Part shown: positions 34,789 through 43,114 of the stretch, piece by piece
Layout of the letters: every line of letters begins with the position of its first letter
Numbering within the stretch: the first letter of the stretch is position 1
Assembly (NCBI RefSeq): GCF_030296695.1
Contig: NZ_AP027737.1
Coordinates: 310,001 to 374,000, forward strand
Source: Agromyces mangrovi
GTDB taxonomy: Bacteria; Actinomycetota; Actinomycetes; Actinomycetales; Microbacteriaceae
Direction: 5' to 3'
Length of the DNA: 64,000 bases
Position numbers and translations under genes: made by a program
The notes under the pieces: generated by a model
The model's database searches: none
What the model saw: the letters and a program-made list of their open reading frames with translations, nothing else
Told to the model about the DNA's origin: nothing

Positions 34789-37700
34789 TCATGCGCTGAC
34801 CGCCTTCACGAGCTGCACGCGATACTCCCACCGGCCGAGGGGCGACTTGTACCCCAGCTCGAGCGGGCCGTCGAAGGTCGAACCCGCCATGATGCGTCCC
34901 ACGGCCCCGACGCGCGCGGCGAACGCGGCCGAGGCCTCGTCGTCGAACGGCTGCTGCACGCGCTCGGTGTACGCGCGGCCCGATGCGGGCTTCGCCACGA
35001 ACACGAGCTTCGCGCCGCCCGGCTCGCCGTCGCCGACGGGCACGGCCCCGTCGCGCGCGGCGGCCTGGTAGGCGCCGAGCTGCGGATGCCCCGGCATGCC
35101 GGCCACCGACGGCAGCGTGCGACCGGTCTTGAGGTCGACGATCACGACCGTGCCGTCGGCCGAGCGCTCGACGCGGTCGACCGTGCCGCGCACGAGCGTG
35201 CGGCCGAGCTCGAGCGTGAAGCGCCCCTCCGCCTGGAGCAGCACCTTGCCGTCGTCGGCGAACCCGGCGAGGTACTCGGCGGCGCCCTCGGCCATGACCC
35301 GTGCCGAACGCCGCTCGCGCGCATCGAGCCAGGGCGCATCGAACCGCAGCTCGCCCCAGCGCGCCTCGATCGCCGACCACACGGCCTCGACGTCGAGCTG
35401 CTCCGGGGGCAGGGCGGATGCCTCCTCCACGACCGCGTGCACGATGGTGCCGATCGACGCGGCGAGCCCGCTCGGCGTCTGCGCGACGGTGTCGACGAAC
35501 CACGCTATAGGCGACTCCTCGGCGCGCTCGATCTGCGAGGGCGAGACGTGCACGCGCGCCTCGGGGTCGCCGTCGAGATCGACCAGGGGCGCATCGGTGC
35601 TGGGGTCTCCGAGGCCGTACCACTCGGACGGGTCGGCGCCGGGCACGCCCGCGTCGGCGAGGCGGGCGAGCGCCTGGGCGGCCTCGGCCGAGCCGGTCGC
35701 GGCGAGCTCGCGCCGCAGCGAGGCGACGAGGCGGCGCAGGTGCAGCGGGCGGCGGCGGCGCGGGGCGGCCGGCACGTCGGCGAACGCCATGAGCACCGAC
35801 GGCTGCTCGTCGTCGTTGCTCGTGCACGCGAGCACGAGCTGCCGGTCGGCCCGCGACGCGGCGAGCGCGAACAGCCGGAGCTCGTCGCCGCGCACCTCGG
35901 CGCGCTCGTCGGCGACCGTGCGATCGACGACGTGCCGGACCGGCTCCCCCGCGCGGTCGGCGGCGGCGACGGCGGCGAGCCGGTCGGCGCGCAGCAGCGA
36001 GCCGCGGGGCTTGAGGTTCGGCCACACGCCGTCCTGCAGGCCGGCGACGACCACCACGTCGTACTCCTGGCCGACCACGGCCTGCGGGGTGCACACGAGT
36101 ACGGTCTCCTCGGCGCGGCGCGGGGCGAGCGAGTCCTCGGGCACGTCGCTGCCGAGCACGTCGTCGAGGAAGCGCCGTGCGGGCGCGCCGGGCAGTCGCT
36201 CGACGAACCGCTCGGCCGACGCGAACAGCGCGACGGCGGCGTCGAGTGCGCGGTTGGCCTCCTCGGCGAGGAGGCCGTGCCCGTTCGCCTGCGCCGCCCA
36301 TTCGGCGGCGAGCCCGCTGCCGTCCCAGACGGCCCAGAGCACCTCCTCGATGGTGCCGCCCGCGTCGGCGACGCGACGCCCCTCGGCGAGCACGCGTCCG
36401 AGCCGGCCGGCGCGGCGCGCGACGCGGTCGTCGATCGACTCGAAGCCGCCGACGACGCCGAGCGCCTCGACGAGCAGTTCGTCGCCGGTGCGGTCGCCGC
36501 CCGCGGCGAGTTCATCCCGGCGCAACGCGAGCCGCAGCCGGCGCAGGCCCACCCCGTCGAGCCGCCCGAGCGGGCCGGCGAGCAGGTCGCCCGCGAGCTC
36601 GGCCGTGAGCGGCTCGCGCCCCACCACGTACGACGCCGCGCGCAGCAGCAGTGCAGCCGCGGCCTCGTCGCGCAGGGCCGAGCGGGCCGCCGAGGTGCGG
36701 GTCGGCACGTCGGCGACCGAGAGTGCCCGCTCGACCGCGGCGATCTCGCCGCCCGAGCGCAACACCACGACCATGCGCGACCAGGGCACGCCGTCGAGCA
36801 GGTGCCGCTCGCGCAGCAGCGCGGCGATGTCGGCGCACTCGGCTGCGTGCGACGGCGCGTCGATGCGCACGATCGGCGCGATGCCGTCGGCCCCGGCGGC
36901 CCCGTCGGGCTCGGCGACCAGGCGCGCGGCGCGCTGCGGCCCGCCGAGCGCGGTGCCGATGCGGCTCGTCGCGGCGCGCACGACCTCGTGGATCTCCGGC
37001 CGGCCGCGCCGCGCGTGCTCGAGCACGACCTGCTCGACGTCGGCCACGCCGAGCGCCGGACCGAGCCCGCCGAGCAGGTCGGCGCGCCCGCCGCGGAACG
37101 CGTTCGCGGCCACGTCGGGGTCGCCGAGGGCGACGACGGATGCGCCGCGACGCACGAACGCGCGCAGCAGCGCGATCGTGCCCTCCGTGGCATCCTGCGC
37201 GTCGTCGACGACGATGCAGCGTGCCTCGGCCAGCGATCCGAGTGCCGCGAGCGCCTCGGGCTCGCGCACGCTCTCGCCCACGACCGCGGCGCCGAACGCG
37301 AGCAGCTCGGCCGCGTCGAAGCGCGCGTCGCGGAACTGGTCCTTCACCTCGGCGTACTCCTCGGCGAAGTCGGCCGCCGCCTCCCACGCGGGCACGCCGG
37401 CGCTCTGGCCGAGCCGCCGCAGGTCGCCCGGGCCGATGCCGTGCTCGGTGGCGCGCATCAGCAGGTCGCGCAGCTCGGTGCGGAATCCGCGCAGGCGCCG
37501 CACCTCGGGGCCGAGCGATTCGGGCCACGTCGGGCCGGTGCCGTCGTCGATCGAGCCGTCGATGAGCTCGGCGATGATGCGGTCGTGCTCGCCGCCGGTC
37601 AGCAGCGTCGGGTCGGCGTCGGCGAGCGCGCCGCGCACGACCTGGAACGCGACCGAGTTGGCCGTGCGCGCGAGCGGCCCGTTCGTCGGCACGCCGAGGC

Positions 37701-38004
37701 GCAGGGCGATGCGGTCGCGCAGCGCGGTCGCCGCGCGACGGCTCGACGCGAGCACCAGCACGTGCTCGGGCGCGTACGCCCGGCCGAGCACGCGGTCGGC
37801 GACCACCTCGACGGCGAGCGTGGTCTTGCCCGTGCCGGGCGCGCCGAGCACGGCTGCCGAGCGCCCCTCCGCCAGGTCGACGACGCGTCGCTGCGCGGGG
37901 TCGAGGAGGAGCCCGTCGACGTCGGCCGCGGCGTCGCCCGTGCGCGACGGCGACCCCGGTGCGGTCGGGGTGCGGGTGAGGTCTGCGTGCTCCACGCGCC
38001 TCAC
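34789..38004 (-). CDS. adnA: AdnA subunit of the AdnAB helicase-nuclease
   Basis: A 1071-residue protein with an N-terminal SF1 ATPase domain (Walker A VLGAPGTGKTTLAVEVV near residue 50; CIVVDDAQDATEGT as the Walker B region; VALGDPDVAANAFRGG) and a C-terminal PD-(D/E)XK nuclease domain (TVDRVERSADGTVVIVDLKTG). The motor motifs deviate from UvrD more than those of AdnB: DDAQ instead of DExQ, and no clear GLEWD motif. This agrees with AdnA being the weaker motor in the known complex. GTG at 38004 is chosen because sequence before it is non-coding in character and the divergent DUF3107 promoter lies there. It is the first gene of the adnAB operon. Confidence 0.9.
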   Translation of the reverse strand: MRRVEHADLTRTPTAPGSPSRTGDAAADVDGLLLDPAQRRVVDLAEGRSAAVLGAPGTGKTTLAVEVVADRVLGRAYAPEHVLVLASSRRAATALRDRIALRLGVPTNGPLARTANSVAFQVVRGALADADPTLLTGGEHDRIIAELIDGSIDDGTGPTWPESLGPEVRRLRGFRTELRDLLMRATEHGIGPGDLRRLGQSAGVPAWEAAADFAEEYAEVKDQFRDARFDAAELLAFGAAVVGESVREPEALAALGSLAEARCIVVDDAQDATEGTIALLRAFVRRGASVVALGDPDVAANAFRGGRADLLGGLGPALGVADVEQVVLEHARRGRPEIHEVVRAATSRIGTALGGPQRAARLVAEPDGAAGADGIAPIVRIDAPSHAAECADIAALLRERHLLDGVPWSRMVVVLRSGGEIAAVERALSVADVPTRTSAARSALRDEAAAALLLRAASYVVGREPLTAELAGDLLAGPLGRLDGVGLRRLRLALRRDELAAGGDRTGDELLVEALGVVGGFESIDDRVARRAGRLGRVLAEGRRVADAGGTIEEVLWAVWDGSGLAAEWAAQANGHGLLAEEANRALDAAVALFASAERFVERLPGAPARRFLDDVLGSDVPEDSLAPRRAEETVLVCTPQAVVGQEYDVVVVAGLQDGVWPNLKPRGSLLRADRLAAVAAADRAGEPVRHVVDRTVADERAEVRGDELRLFALAASRADRQLVLACTSNDDEQPSVLMAFADVPAAPRRRRPLHLRRLVASLRRELAATGSAEAAQALARLADAGVPGADPSEWYGLGDPSTDAPLVDLDGDPEARVHVSPSQIERAEESPIAWFVDTVAQTPSGLAASIGTIVHAVVEEASALPPEQLDVEAVWSAIEARWGELRFDAPWLDARERRSARVMAEGAAEYLAGFADDGKVLLQAEGRFTLELGRTLVRGTVDRVERSADGTVVIVDLKTGRTLPSVAGMPGHPQLGAYQAAARDGAVPVGDGEPGGAKLVFVAKPASGRAYTERVQQPFDDEASAAFAARVGAVGRIMAGSTFDGPLELGYKSPLGRWEYRVQLVKAVSA

Positions 38005-38100
38005 GGTAACCCGTTGCGCCGACAGTGAACGCGAGCCCGGGGGCGGGTCGCCGGTGTCGTAGTCTGAGCGGGTCACGTCGCACACTCGGAAGGGCCCACA

Positions 38101-38325
38101 GTGGACATTCGCATCGGCATCCAGAACTCCCCGCGCGAGATCGGGTTCGAGTCCGACCAGTCGGCGAAGGACGTCGAGAAGGCCGTCGCCGATGCCCTCG
38201 CGAACGCCGCGGGCCACCTCCGCCTCGTCGACGCGAAGGGCTCGGTCTACCTCGTGCCGACCGCGTCGCTCGCGTACGTCGAGATCGGCTCCGACCAGTC
38301 GCGCCGCGTCGGCTTCGTCGCCTGA
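38101..38325 (+). CDS. DUF3107 domain-containing protein
   Basis: A 74-residue protein of the actinobacterial DUF3107 family (function unknown). It begins MDIRIGIQNSPREIGFESD and has a mixed alpha/beta pattern ending VEIGSDQSRRVGFVA. GTG at 38101 follows GGAAGGG with suitable spacing. A TAGTCT hexamer at 38060-38065 could be its -10 element. It is divergent from adnA and is coupled to the next gene by a one-base TGATG overlap. A homologue sits in the same neighbourhood in mycobacteria (from memory). Confidence 0.93.
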   Translation: MDIRIGIQNSPREIGFESDQSAKDVEKAVADALANAAGHLRLVDAKGSVYLVPTASLAYVEIGSDQSRRVGFVA

Positions 38326-38630
38326 TGGAGCTCCTCTTCATCTCGCTCGGTGGCGCCATCCTCGGCCTCGCCGCGCGCTATGCGCTCCCCCGCCGCCACT
38401 TGCACGGCTCGGTGCTGATCCCCGCGATCGGCACCGCCGCCGCGGCGGTGACGTGGGTCGCGCTCACCTGGCTCGGCATGCCGTGGGACGGCGGCTGGAT
38501 CTGGCTGATCGCGCTCGTCTGCTCCGGCCTGGCCGCGGCCGGCGCCGACGTGCTGATCGGCCGTCGCCGCGAGGCCGCCGACGCCGAGCTGGCCGAGCGC
38601 CTGCAGCGCCCCGGGGCGCAGGTCGCCTGA
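38325..38630 (+). CDS. small integral membrane protein
   Basis: A 101-residue protein with three or four hydrophobic helices (LLFISLGGAILGLAARYAL; SVLIPAIGTAAAAVTWVALT; WIWLIALVCSGLAAAGADVL) and a short charged tail. ATG at 38325 uses the last base of the DUF3107 stop, so it is translated together with it. The family is a conserved membrane protein of unknown role that accompanies DUF3107 in this group (inference from coupling). Confidence 0.82.
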   Translation: MELLFISLGGAILGLAARYALPRRHLHGSVLIPAIGTAAAAVTWVALTWLGMPWDGGWIWLIALVCSGLAAAGADVLIGRRREAADAELAERLQRPGAQVA

Positions 38631-38633
38631 GGC

Positions 38634-38672
38634 GGCATCCGCAGCCCTGAATCTCAGGGGCGGGCGGATGCC
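38634..38672. terminator. nested hairpin between converging genes, likely bidirectional terminator
   Basis: An outer stem GGCATCCGC / GCGGATGCC encloses an inner stem CCCTGA-ATC-TCAGGG. It lies three bases after the membrane-protein stop and about 30 bases past the ferritin-like gene stop. The outer arms are also two copies of the over-represented octamer in inverted orientation. Confidence 0.65.
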
Positions 38673-38704
38673 CCCGAGCCGGCGAACCACACGATCGGCA
38701 CCGT

Positions 38705-39412
38705 TCAGGCGGTGAGGCCCAGGCCGTCCATGCGGCGGGTGTGCGCCGCGATCAGCTCGGTGAACATGGGCTCGACCTCCGGGCCCGAGCCCGTGCCCTC
38801 GCGGATCGCCGATCGCGCGACGAGCAGCGTGTCGCCCACGATGCGGCGGCCCCACAGGGCGAGCCGGTCGGCGAGGCCCGGCACGGTCGCGATGCCCTCG
38901 CTCAGCTCGCGCACGAGCACGGGCGAGGCGCCGACCTCGCCGAGCAGGCGCACGACGCGCCCGCGCACGGGCGACGGCAGGCCGTCGGCGAGCCGGATGA
39001 AGTAGTCGTCGAGCATTCCCGCGCTGACATACGTGCCGAGCAGCAACTCCCACCAGTCGGCGCCGGCGATCGCCGTGCGGTAGACGTCGAGTGCGGGGGC
39101 GAACGGCGCCATGACGTCCTCGGGCTCGGCGTCGTGCTCGCGGATCTCCTCGATGAGGCCGTGGTGCTTGCGCAGCGCCACGCCGGCGGAGGCGCTGAGG
39201 CCCTCCTTCGCGGCGAGGTTCGGCGAGGTCGAGACGGCGCGCGAGAGGTTCTCGAAGAACTCGAGCTGGATGTACGCGGCCTGCCCCAGGAACGGCAGCA
39301 CGTCGGGCGTCAGCTCGGTGAAGTCGACCCTCGTGAGGTTCGTCGGCTCGACCCGGGGACGCTGCCCGGGCACCTCACCGCGTGCGCCTCGACGGGCCGA
39401 CCAGGAAACCAC
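38705..39412 (-). CDS. ferritin-like fold protein (MiaE_2-like)
   Basis: A 235-residue, largely helical protein of the ferritin-like superfamily seen next to rhlE/adnAB in actinobacteria and often described as MiaE-like. Carboxylate and His positions typical of a di-iron four-helix bundle appear as AAYIQLEFFENLSR, RKHHGLIEEIREHD and the C-terminal EVEPMFTELIAAHTRR. A diiron role is family knowledge; activity here is not shown. GTG at 39412 is the furthest good start; the first 25 residues are basic and variable. It is divergent from the DEAD-box gene. Confidence 0.82.
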   Translation of the reverse strand: MVSWSARRGARGEVPGQRPRVEPTNLTRVDFTELTPDVLPFLGQAAYIQLEFFENLSRAVSTSPNLAAKEGLSASAGVALRKHHGLIEEIREHDAEPEDVMAPFAPALDVYRTAIAGADWWELLLGTYVSAGMLDDYFIRLADGLPSPVRGRVVRLLGEVGASPVLVRELSEGIATVPGLADRLALWGRRIVGDTLLVARSAIREGTGSGPEVEPMFTELIAAHTRRMDGLGLTA

Positions 39413-39460
39413 CCGACCAGCCTAGTGCCGCCCGATCAGGGGTTGCGACGGCCCGGACGG

Positions 39461-39528
39461 TACACTCGTCTGCGGAGCCGTCGGCAACGGATCGACGGCC
39501 AGTGCGCCTGCCGACGAACAGGGCGCAC
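39461..39528 (+). promoter_or_regulatory. promoter -10 element and structured leader of the DEAD-box helicase gene
   Basis: TACACT at 39461-39466 fits an actinobacterial -10 element. The leader then has two hairpins: GCCGTCG / CGACGGC (39477-39499, 9-base loop) and GTGCGCC / GGCGCAC (39502-39528, with inner TG/CA pairs). About 90 bases separate the -10 from a TTG start that has no evident ribosome-binding site. A cold- or helicase-responsive leader is possible (inference). Confidence 0.45.
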
Positions 39529-39557
39529 CTTCTTCATTCGACGACAGGCATTCTCCC

Positions 39558-41069
39558 TTGACGACATTCTCCGATCTCGGCATCGCCCAGGACATGGTCG
39601 ACGCCCTCTCGGCGAAGGGCATCACCGAGCCCTTCCCCATCCAGGAACAGACCATCCCGCTCGCACTCTCCGGCCAGGACATCATCGGCCAGGCGAAGAC
39701 CGGCACGGGCAAGACCTTCGGCTTCGGCCTCCCCCTCATCCAGCGCCTGGGCGACGCGCCCGAACCGGGCGTGCAGGCCCTCGTGGTCGTGCCGACCCGC
39801 GAGCTGTGCGTGCAGGTGACGGAAGACCTCGAGCTCGCGACCGCGAACCGCCCGACGAACATCGTCTCGATCTACGGCGGCAAGGCGTACGAGGGCCAGA
39901 TCGACCAGCTGAAGGCCGGCGGCCAGATCGTGGTCGGCACGCCCGGTCGCCTCCTCGACCTCGCGTCGCAGCGCATCCTCTCCCTGAAGAACGTGCGCGA
40001 GATGGTGCTCGACGAGGCCGACAAGATGCTCGACCTCGGCTTCCTCGCCGACATCGAGAAGCTGTTCGCGCAGACCCCGCCGACGCGCCACACCATGCTC
40101 TTCTCGGCGACCATGCCGGGCCCGATCGTGGCCCTGGCCCGTCGCTTCATGACGCGCCCGATCCACATCCGCGCGACCGACCCCGACGAGGGCCTCACGC
40201 AGGCGAACATCAAGCACCTCGTCTACCGGGCGCACTCGCTCGACAAGGACGAGGTGATCGCCCGCATCCTGCAGGCCGAGGGCCGCGGCAAGACCGTCAT
40301 CTTCACGCGCACCAAGCGTGCTGCGGCGAAGCTGGTCGAGGAGCTCAACGACCGCGGCTTCAACGCGGCGGCCGTGCACGGCGACCTCAACCAGGACCAG
40401 CGCGAGCGCGCCATGGCCGCGTTCAAGGCCGGCAAGAAGGACGTGCTGATCGCGACCGACGTGGCCGCGCGCGGCATCGACGTGCTCGACGTCACGCACG
40501 TGATCAACCACACCATCCCCGACGACGAGAAGACCTACCTGCACCGCGCCGGCCGCACCGGCCGCGCGGGCAAGACGGGCATCGCGGTCACGTTCGTCGA
40601 CTGGGACGACCTGCACAAGTGGGCGCTGATCAACCGCGCGCTCGAGTTCGGCCAGCCCGAGCCGACCGAGACGTACTCGTCGAGCCCGCACCTCTACACC
40701 GACCTCGACATCCCCGAGGGCACGAAGGGCCGCATCCGTGCGGCGTCCGCTCCGCCGTCGCGTTCGAGCACGGCCGGTCGGGCCGAGGGGGCGGATGCCG
40801 CGGGCGGCGGCTCGGGCTCCCGCAACCGCTCGCGCAACCGCCGTCGCACGCGCAACGGGCAGTCGTCGGGCGGCCAGGGCGGCGGCTCCTCGGAGGCGCA
40901 GCAGGCCGACGGCCAGGCGCCCGCCGAGCGCGCCGAGCCGGGCACCGGCACCCACGACGGCAAGGGCCACGAGCACCACGACGGCAAGGCGGCCCCGCGC
41001 CGACGCCGTCGCCGTCGCGGGCCGCGCCAGGGCGCGAACCAGGGCGGCGGCCAGGCGCCCCAGCAGTAG
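39558..41069 (+). CDS. DEAD-box RNA helicase (RhlE/CshA-type)
   Basis: A 503-residue ATP-dependent RNA helicase. Motifs in order: Q-motif FPIQEQTIPLAL, Walker A AKTGTGKT, PTRELCVQV, TPGRLLDL, DEAD within VLDEADKMLD, SAT in LFSATMP, then in the second domain VIFTRTKRAA, ATDVAARGID and HRAGRTGRAG. The last 110 residues are a Gly/Arg/Ser-rich, basic low-complexity tail (SGSRNRSRNRRRTRNG; RRRRRRRG) for non-specific RNA binding. It starts with TTG at 39558 (TTFSDLGIA), set by the conserved N-terminus; no good ribosome-binding site precedes it. It likely acts in RNA remodelling or cold adaptation. Confidence 0.94.
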   Translation: MTTFSDLGIAQDMVDALSAKGITEPFPIQEQTIPLALSGQDIIGQAKTGTGKTFGFGLPLIQRLGDAPEPGVQALVVVPTRELCVQVTEDLELATANRPTNIVSIYGGKAYEGQIDQLKAGGQIVVGTPGRLLDLASQRILSLKNVREMVLDEADKMLDLGFLADIEKLFAQTPPTRHTMLFSATMPGPIVALARRFMTRPIHIRATDPDEGLTQANIKHLVYRAHSLDKDEVIARILQAEGRGKTVIFTRTKRAAAKLVEELNDRGFNAAAVHGDLNQDQRERAMAAFKAGKKDVLIATDVAARGIDVLDVTHVINHTIPDDEKTYLHRAGRTGRAGKTGIAVTFVDWDDLHKWALINRALEFGQPEPTETYSSSPHLYTDLDIPEGTKGRIRAASAPPSRSSTAGRAEGADAAGGGSGSRNRSRNRRRTRNGQSSGGQGGGSSEAQQADGQAPAERAEPGTGTHDGKGHEHHDGKAAPRRRRRRRGPRQGANQGGGQAPQQ

Positions 41070-41094
41070 GCCCACCGCCGATCACGACTCGGAT

Positions 41095-41123
41095 GCCCGG
41101 CTGACGCGAACGCTCAGCCGGGC
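41095..41123 (+). terminator. terminator hairpin after the DEAD-box gene
   Basis: A perfect 10-bp stem GCCCGGCTGA / TCAGCCGGGC with a 9-base loop lies 26 bases after the helicase stop. The right arm contains the stop codon of the converging PHP gene, so it can serve both genes. Confidence 0.6.
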
Positions 41124-41986
41124 AGCTCCGGCTCGGTGCCCGTCGCCTCCGCGAGGATGCGCTCGACCACCTCGGGCGAGGTGAGGTGCTCGCCGAGCCG
41201 GTTGGCCTTGCCCGTGCCGTGGTAGTCGCTCGACCCGGTGACGGCGAGGCCGAACCGGTCGGCGAGCTCGCGCAGCGCGCGCTTGTTGCGCTCGTGGTTC
41301 TCGGGGTGGTCGATCTCGAGGCCGAAGAGCCCCGCTTCGACGAGCTGCCGCAGGCGCTTCGGCGCGATCACGTCGCCGTCGCCGCGCGTGCCCGGGTGCG
41401 CGAGCACGGGCACGCCGCCCGCGGCGCGGATGAGGCGCACCCCCGTGAGCGGGTCGGGCGCGTAGTGCGGCCGGGCGTAGCCCGAGCGCCAGTGCAGGAT
41501 GCCCGCGAAGGCGTCGGAACGGGTCGGCACGTGGCCGCGCGCCACGAGCGCGTCGGCGATGTGCGGCCGGCCGATCGTGGCCCCCTCGGTCGCCTGCTCG
41601 AGCACGTCGTCCCAGGTGAGCGCGTAGTCGTGCGCGATCGCGTCGACGATCGCCTCGGCGCGCGTGCGCCGCCCCTCGCGGATGCGCGCGGTCTCGGCGA
41701 CGAGCGCCTCGTTCGCGGGGTCGACGAGGTAGCCGAGCACGTGCACGCTGGCGAACTGCTCGCGCGTCGACAGCTCCATGCCGGGCAGCAGCACGATGCC
41801 GTGCGCGCGCGCCGCGTCACGCGCGGCATCCCACCCCGCCGTCGAGTCGTGGTCGGTGAGCGCGATGCCGGCCAGCCCCGAGAGCGCCGCCTCGGCGACG
41901 AGCTCCGCGGGCTCCTGGGTGCCGTCGGAGACGCTCGAGTGCGTGTGCAGGTCGATGCCGCCGGCTGGGCGATCGCGTCGGGGCAT
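41114..41986 (-). CDS. PHP-domain metal-dependent phosphoesterase (TrpH/YciV-like)
   Basis: A 290-residue PHP phosphoesterase with the metal-site motifs IDLHTHSSVSDG (residues 11-22), ALTDHDSTAGW, LLPGMELST, VLAHPGTRG, and GSSDYHGTGK near the end. This set matches the RNase AM/TrpH type, which removes nucleoside 3',5'-bisphosphate or degrades short RNA 5' to 3'. ATG at 41986 is chosen because the catalytic domain begins right after it. It converges on the helicase gene and is divergent from the EEP gene. Confidence 0.9.
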   Translation of the reverse strand: MPRRDRPAGGIDLHTHSSVSDGTQEPAELVAEAALSGLAGIALTDHDSTAGWDAARDAARAHGIVLLPGMELSTREQFASVHVLGYLVDPANEALVAETARIREGRRTRAEAIVDAIAHDYALTWDDVLEQATEGATIGRPHIADALVARGHVPTRSDAFAGILHWRSGYARPHYAPDPLTGVRLIRAAGGVPVLAHPGTRGDGDVIAPKRLRQLVEAGLFGLEIDHPENHERNKRALRELADRFGLAVTGSSDYHGTGKANRLGEHLTSPEVVERILAEATGTEPELPG

Positions 41987-42096
41987 CCCCCATCGTATCG
42001 ACGCGACCGCGCCGCGGTCGTGCACGACCGGCGCTCTCGGCGCACTCACGGCACACGTGCACGGCACGCCCCAGCCGAGCCCCTACGCTGTATCGG

Positions 42097-43110
42097 GTGT
42101 CCCGGGTGCTCGCAGTCCTCGCGGTGCTCGGCTGCGCCGCCGTCGCCGCGGTCTTCACCTGGCCCCAGGCGGTCGGCCTCCAGCAGGAGTGGATCGTCTC
42201 GCACGTCGTCGCGCTGCGCGGCCTCGCCGTGGTCGCCGCGCTCGCGTGCTGCCTGCTGCTCGCGCTCGTCATCGCGACCCACCAGCTGCGCCGGTTCAGC
42301 CTCGCGCTGATCCTCGTGCTCGTCGCGTACGCGGTGGCGAACTCCGCGGTGATCGCGGCCCGCGGCGTCACCGGCACGACCGCCTCGTCGGGGCCCGAGA
42401 CCATCACCGTGCTCTCCTGGAACACCCTCGGCGAGGTGCCCGACGCGGCGACGATCGCGCAACTCGCGCTCGACACGGGCGCCGACATCGTCTCGCTTCC
42501 CGAGACGACCGAGCCGCTCGGCGAGGAGATCGCGATCGCCATGCGCGAGGGCGGGAACCCGATGTGGGTGAACACCATCGCGTTCGACGTGATCGCGAAG
42601 GCGCGCTCGACGACGCTGCTGATCAGTCCCGACCTCGGCGACTACGAGGTCGTCTCGGCGTCGGGCACGGGCCCGCCCGGCAACACGAACACGCTGCCCA
42701 CCGTCGTGGCGCAGCCGATCGACGGCTCGGGGCCCACGATCGTCGCGGCGCACGCGGTCGCGCCCATCCGCTGGGAGATGCGCAACTGGCGCAGCGACCT
42801 CGAGTGGCTGGCGACCCAGTGCGCGGCCGACAGCGTCATCATGGCGGGCGACTTCAACGCGACCGTCGACCACTTCGCCGGGCTCGGCACCGACGGCGGC
42901 GACCTCGGACGGTGCCACGATGCGGCGGATGCCGCCGACGCGGCCGGTCTCGGCACCTGGCCCACCGACCTGCCCGAACTGCTCGGCAGCCCGATCGACC
43001 ACGTGCTCGCCACGCCCGACTGGGAGGTCGTCGGATTCGAGGTGCTCGGCGCCTACGACGGCTCGGGCAGCGACCACCGGCCGATCGTGGCGGAGCTCGC
43101 CCAGCGCTGA
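42097..43110 (+). CDS. endonuclease/exonuclease/phosphatase (EEP) family protein with membrane N-terminus
   Basis: A 337-residue protein with three N-terminal membrane spans (up to about residue 90) followed by an extracytoplasmic EEP domain. Catalytic motifs are VLSWNTLGE, SLPETTE, AGDFNAT with the catalytic Asp and Asn, and GSDHRPIV at the end. Such membrane-tethered EEP proteins in actinobacteria may act on phosphodiesters outside the cell; substrate unknown. It starts with GTG at 42097. The stop is four bases before the aminopeptidase P start, so they may be one transcript. Confidence 0.88.
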   Translation: MSRVLAVLAVLGCAAVAAVFTWPQAVGLQQEWIVSHVVALRGLAVVAALACCLLLALVIATHQLRRFSLALILVLVAYAVANSAVIAARGVTGTTASSGPETITVLSWNTLGEVPDAATIAQLALDTGADIVSLPETTEPLGEEIAIAMREGGNPMWVNTIAFDVIAKARSTTLLISPDLGDYEVVSASGTGPPGNTNTLPTVVAQPIDGSGPTIVAAHAVAPIRWEMRNWRSDLEWLATQCAADSVIMAGDFNATVDHFAGLGTDGGDLGRCHDAADAADAAGLGTWPTDLPELLGSPIDHVLATPDWEVVGFEVLGAYDGSGSDHRPIVAELAQR

Positions 43111-43114
43111 GAGA

